A program made the position numbers and the translations under genes. Positions 62,354 through 64,000 of a DNA stretch of 64,000 bases are shown piece after piece. The notes beneath the pieces are model-generated. The model was given only the letters and a program-made list of their open reading frames with translations. It did no database searches and had not been told where the DNA came from. The stretch covers positions 12,037,501-12,101,500 of the forward strand of contig NC_090797.1 in the NCBI RefSeq assembly GCF_040054535.1, read 5' to 3'. Positions within the stretch are counted from its first letter, which is position 1; each line of letters begins with the position of its first letter. The DNA comes from Antennarius striatus. Taxonomy: Eukaryota > Chordata > Actinopteri > Lophiiformes > Antennariidae.

Positions 62354-62427
62354 CTTTCTTGTTAGTAATTCCAGTTCCTTCCACCAACCAACGTCACATC
62401 AAGTATACGTTAATCTCTGTACCCATG

Positions 62428-62431
62428 AAAA
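62428..62431 (-). terminator. Pol III T4 run after unit 7
   Basis: Sense-strand TTTT about 37 nt beyond the iMet gene. The nearer run of other units is reduced to TTT here. Confidence 0.55.
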
Positions 62432-62467
62432 CACCTCAAATATTATCAGAGGCTTCACCTAAACTGT

Positions 62468-62539
62468 TAGCAGAGGATGGTTTCTATCCATCGACCTCTG
62501 GGTTATGGGCCCAGCACGCTTCCGCTGCGCCACTCTGCT
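62468..62539 (-). tRNA. tRNA-iMet-CAT: tRNA-iMet(CAT), one change from canonical, unit 7
   Basis: 72 nt. It matches the canonical vertebrate initiator, as I recall it, everywhere except C56 to A in the T-loop. C56 normally pairs with G19 to hold the tRNA elbow and is part of the B box, so even this good copy has a change at a conserved site. Initiator stem CTGGG/CCCAG and C33 are intact. Confidence 0.9.
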
Positions 62540-62551
62540 TATGACCTCCTG

Positions 62552-62624
62552 CGCCCAACGTGGGGCTCGAACCCACGACCCTGAGATTAAGAGTCTCATG
62601 CTCTACCGACTGAGCTAGCCAGGC
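62552..62624 (-). tRNA. tRNA-Lys-CTT: tRNA-Lys(CTT), unit 7
   Basis: 73 nt. It equals the unit 4 gene except C4 to T, which forms a wobble with G69. All other pairs, the CTCTTAA loop and both internal promoter boxes are intact. Probably functional. Confidence 0.94.
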
Positions 62625-62708
62625 TGTTCTATTAGATCATTCCACTTCCGTCCACCAACCAATTTCACAGCAAATACAGTCTCTTCGTTTCTCCCCAAGA
62701 CATGACCT

Positions 62709-62712
62709 AAAA
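62709..62712 (-). terminator. Pol III T4 run after unit 8
   Basis: Sense-strand TTTT about 28 nt beyond the iMet-like gene. Confidence 0.6.
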
Positions 62713-62739
62713 TATTGTCAGAGGTTTGACCTAAAGTAT

Positions 62740-62811
62740 TAGCAGAGGATGGTTTTGATCCATTGACCTCTAGGTTATTGGACCAGCACTCTTCTGCTGT
62801 GCCACTCTGCT
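62740..62811 (-). pseudogene. iMet-bodied copy with AAT anticodon, unit 8
   Basis: 72 nt of initiator type, but the anticodon loop reads CCAATAA, giving AAT (an Ile anticodon) by C34 to A. The anticodon stem CTGGT/CCTAG has a mismatch and a wobble. D-arm (G18 to A, C23 to A, G12 to A) and T-arm (49, 57) changes add to this. Probably a pseudogene and not a new isoacceptor. Confidence 0.82.
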
Positions 62812-62823
62812 TATTTTCTCATG

Positions 62824-62896
62824 CACCCAACGTGGGGCTCGAACCCACGACCCTGAGATTAAAAGTCTCATGCTCTACCGACTGAGCTAGCTGGGC
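62824..62896 (-). tRNA. tRNA-Lys-TTT: tRNA-Lys(TTT), unit 8
   Basis: 73 nt, fully paired cloverleaf (GCCCAGC/GTTGGGT, TGAGA/TCTCA, GTGGG/CCCAC), B box GGTTCGAGCCC and discriminator G. It looks functional even though its iMet partner is clearly decayed. Confidence 0.94.
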
Positions 62897-62970
62897 TCTT
62901 CTTGTAAGTAATTCCAGTTCCCTTCACCAACCAACGTCACATCAAGTATACGTTAATCTCTGTTCCCATG

Positions 62971-62983
62971 AAAAAACCTAAAA
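62971..62983 (-). terminator. Pol III T4 and T6 runs after unit 9
   Basis: Sense-strand TTTT (62980-62983) then TTTTTT (62971-62976), about 27-40 nt beyond the iMet gene, as in unit 4. Confidence 0.65.
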
Positions 62984-63010
62984 TATTATCAGACGCTTAA
63001 CCTAAACTAT

Positions 63011-63082
63011 TAGCAGAGGATGGTTTCTATCCATCGACCTCTGGGTTATGGGCCCAGTATGCTTCCGCTGTGCCACCTTGCT
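63011..63082 (-). tRNA. tRNA-iMet(CAT), degenerate, unit 9
   Basis: 72 nt. The initiator anticodon stem CTGGG/CCCAG and C33 are kept, but the acceptor strand AGCAAGG mispairs at 5:68, the D-stem has mismatches at 11:24 and 12:23, and C56 is A. Function is doubtful. Confidence 0.75.
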
Positions 63083-63094
63083 TGTGACCTCCTG

Positions 63095-63167
63095 TGCCCA
63101 ACGTGGGGCTTGAACCCACCACGCTTAGATTAAGAGTCTCATGGTCTACCGACTGAGCTAGCTTGGC
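63095..63167 (-). tRNA. tRNA-Lys(CTT), degenerate, unit 9
   Basis: 73 nt with anticodon CTT. It is the sister copy of the unit 5 gene (GCCAAGC acceptor, TCTAA anticodon-stem strand). Mismatches are at 4:69 and 28:42. The D-stem strand GACC in place of GAGC breaks another pair, and the discriminator is A. Probably inactive. Confidence 0.77.
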
Positions 63168-63243
63168 TCTTTTTGTAAGTAATTCCAGTTCCTTCCACCA
63201 ACCAAACTTAACAGCAAGTACCCATTAATCTCTCTACCCCTTG

Positions 63244-63257
63244 AAAAGACCTAAAAA
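63244..63257 (-). terminator. Pol III T5 and T4 runs after unit 10
   Basis: Sense-strand TTTTT (63253-63257) and TTTT (63244-63247). The context is the same as unit 6, from which this segment differs little. Confidence 0.65.
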
Positions 63258-63284
63258 TATTATCAGCGGATTGTCCTTAAGTAT

Positions 63285-63356
63285 TAGCAGAGGATAGTTT
63301 TGATCCATTGACCTCTGGGTTATGGGACCAGCACTCTTCCGCTGCGCCACTCTGCT
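63285..63356 (-). tRNA. tRNA-iMet(CAT) without the G31:C39 pair, unit 10
   Basis: 72 nt, identical to the unit 6 copy 1,088 bp to the left. It has anticodon CAT, stem CTGGT/CCCAG, D-stem C23 to A and T-stem 49:65 mismatch. The identity points to recent duplication or conversion of the block. Confidence 0.8.
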
Positions 63357-63368
63357 TATTTTGTCCTG

Positions 63369-63441
63369 CACCCAATGTGGGGCTCGAACCCACGACCCTG
63401 AGATTAAAAGTCTCATGCTCTACCAACTGAGCTAGCTGGGC
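63369..63441 (-). tRNA. tRNA-Lys-TTT: tRNA-Lys(TTT), unit 10
   Basis: 73 nt with anticodon TTT and D-loop AGTTGGTA. All arms pair except 7 C:66 A at the base of the acceptor. B box GGTTCGAGCCC is intact. Probably functional or only mildly impaired. Confidence 0.9.
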
Positions 63442-63515
63442 TCTTCTTGTTAGTAATTCCAGTTCCTTCCACCAACCAATGTCACATCAAGTATACGTTA
63501 ATCTCTGTTCCCATG

Positions 63516-63528
63516 AAAAGACCTAAAA
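63516..63528 (-). terminator. Pol III T4 runs after unit 11
   Basis: Sense-strand TTTT at 63525-63528 and 63516-63519, 27-40 nt beyond the iMet gene. Confidence 0.6.
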
Positions 63529-63555
63529 TATTATCAGAGGCTTCACCTAAACTGT

Positions 63556-63627
63556 TAGCAGAGGATGGTTTCGAGCCATCGACCTCTGGGTTATGGGCCC
63601 AGCACGCTTCCGCTGCGCCACTCTGCT
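63556..63627 (-). tRNA. tRNA-iMet-CAT: tRNA-iMet(CAT), one change from canonical, unit 11
   Basis: 72 nt, equal to the canonical vertebrate initiator, as I recall it, except A54 to C in the T-loop. A54 (with A60) is an eukaryotic initiator-specific position, so this change could matter. The stem CTGGG/CCCAG, C33 and A1:T72 are intact. Confidence 0.9.
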
Positions 63628-63639
63628 TATGACCTCCTG

Positions 63640-63712
63640 CGCCCAACGTGGAGCTCGAACCCACGACCCTGAGATGAAGAGTCTCATGCTCTACCGACTG
63701 AGCTAGCCGGGC
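63640..63712 (-). tRNA. tRNA-Lys-CTT: tRNA-Lys(CTT) with C37, unit 11
   Basis: 73 nt with the canonical acceptor and D-arm. The anticodon loop reads CTCTTCA, so A37 next to the anticodon is C. Lys tRNAs need A37 for the t6A modification. The T-stem 53:61 pair is G:T, which also changes the B box. The tRNA may be expressed but abnormal. Confidence 0.88.
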
Positions 63713-63788
63713 TGTACTTGTAAGTAATTCCAGTTCCTTCCACCAACCAAGCTTAACAGCAAGTACCCATTAATCTCTCTACCCCTTG

Positions 63789-63802
63789 AAAAGACCTAAA
63801 AA
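63789..63802 (-). terminator. Pol III T5 and T4 runs after unit 12
   Basis: Sense-strand TTTTT (63798-63802) then TTTT (63789-63792), about 27-41 nt beyond the iMet gene. Confidence 0.65.
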
Positions 63803-63829
63803 TATTATCAGCGGATTGTCCTTAAGTAT

Positions 63830-63901
63830 TAGCAGAGGATAGTTTCGATCCATTGACCTCTGGGTTATGGGACCAGCACTCTTCCGCTGCGCCACTCTGC
63901 T
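63830..63901 (-). tRNA. tRNA-iMet(CAT) without the G31:C39 pair, unit 12
   Basis: 72 nt. It belongs to the subgroup of units 6 and 10 (CTGGT/CCCAG stem, C23 to A, 49:65 mismatch) but keeps the standard T-loop ATCGAAA. Initiator competence is doubtful for lack of one of the three G:C pairs. Confidence 0.82.
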
Positions 63902-63913
63902 TATTTTGTCCTG

Positions 63914-63986
63914 CACCCAACGTGGGGCTCGAACCCACGACCCTGAGATTAAAAGTCTCATGCTCTACCAACTGAGCTAGCTGGGC
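63914..63986 (-). tRNA. tRNA-Lys-TTT: tRNA-Lys(TTT), unit 12
   Basis: 73 nt, fully paired (GCCCAGC/GTTGGGT, TGAGA/TCTCA, GTGGG/CCCAC), D-loop AGTTGGTA, B box GGTTCGAGCCC and discriminator G. It looks functional. It is the last complete gene; the next repeat spacer begins at 63987 and runs off the window. Confidence 0.94.
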
Positions 63987-64000
63987 TCTTCTTGTTAGTA

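Larger units (their letters stand above)
60741..64000 (-). repeat. Tandem array of 12 tRNA-Lys/tRNA-iMet units
   Basis: Twelve units, each about 271-274 bp in the regular part (iMet starts at 61381, 61652, 61923, 62197, 62468, 62740, 63011, 63285, 63556, 63830) and less regular at the left edge (60753, 61002). On the sense (minus) strand each unit is Lys, 12-nt spacer, iMet, then T-runs. The intergenic part is repeated too ('...gtaattccagttccttccaccaacc...'). The array continues beyond the window. Gradual decay toward the left end is typical of the edge of a tandem array. Confidence 0.97.

Noticed and set aside
60832-63961. Short minus-strand frames with phrases like LRVVGSSPTLGAG across the tRNA array
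   Set aside because: They are translations of tRNA-Lys and tRNA-iMet genes and repeat with the array period.
60741-64000. Regularly spaced repeats that might suggest a CRISPR-like or satellite array
   Set aside because: The period is about 272 bp and each unit resolves into two cloverleaf tRNA genes. There are no short repeat-spacer units.

Overview
The window looks like nuclear DNA of a teleost fish. The evidence is the mix of interspersed repeats: V-SINE/HAmo-like SINE pieces, the two ends of an RTE-type LINE, Tigger- and Tc1-like DNA transposon remnants, and several very long (TG)n tracts. There is also a vertebrate-type cluster of initiator-Met and Lys tRNA genes. No protein-coding gene can be called with confidence in 64 kb.

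Layout. From 1 to about 58.28 kb the sequence is AT-rich and non-coding, with scattered repeats, microsatellites and some perfect inverted repeats. Around 58.28-58.64 kb there is a CpG-rich block. It has a consensus splice donor on the minus strand, a TATA-like element and a CTCF-like motif, and it is best read as the promoter and first (probably 5'UTR) exon of a gene running leftward. If so, much of the window is that gene's first intron. One open 374-nt candidate internal exon with good splice sites lies on the same strand (13378-13751), but ORFs of this length are also expected by chance. From 58.93 to 60.74 kb lie an RTE-LINE 5' fragment, a CA repeat and a broken Tigger-like MITE.

The main feature is 60.75-64.0 kb: a tandem array, cut by the window edge, of 12 units of about 272 bp on the minus strand. 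Each unit holds tRNA-Lys followed 12 nt later by initiator tRNA-Met (24 tRNA genes or pseudogenes). In every unit the Lys-iMet spacer is exactly 12 nt and lacks a T-run, while T4-T6 runs on the sense strand follow the iMet gene. That is the layout expected of a dicistronic Pol III transcript, as known for tRNA-Ser/tRNA-iMet genes of fission yeast. Lys copies carry either CTT or TTT anticodons on one shared Lys-CTT-type body and alternate through the right half of the array, giving a four-gene repeat of about 545 bp that is itself duplicated at about 1,088 bp. The Lys genes are much better preserved than their iMet partners. None of the 12 iMet copies matches the canonical vertebrate initiator as I recall it, and all iMet copies in the TTT units of the right half have lost a G:C pair that marks initiators.
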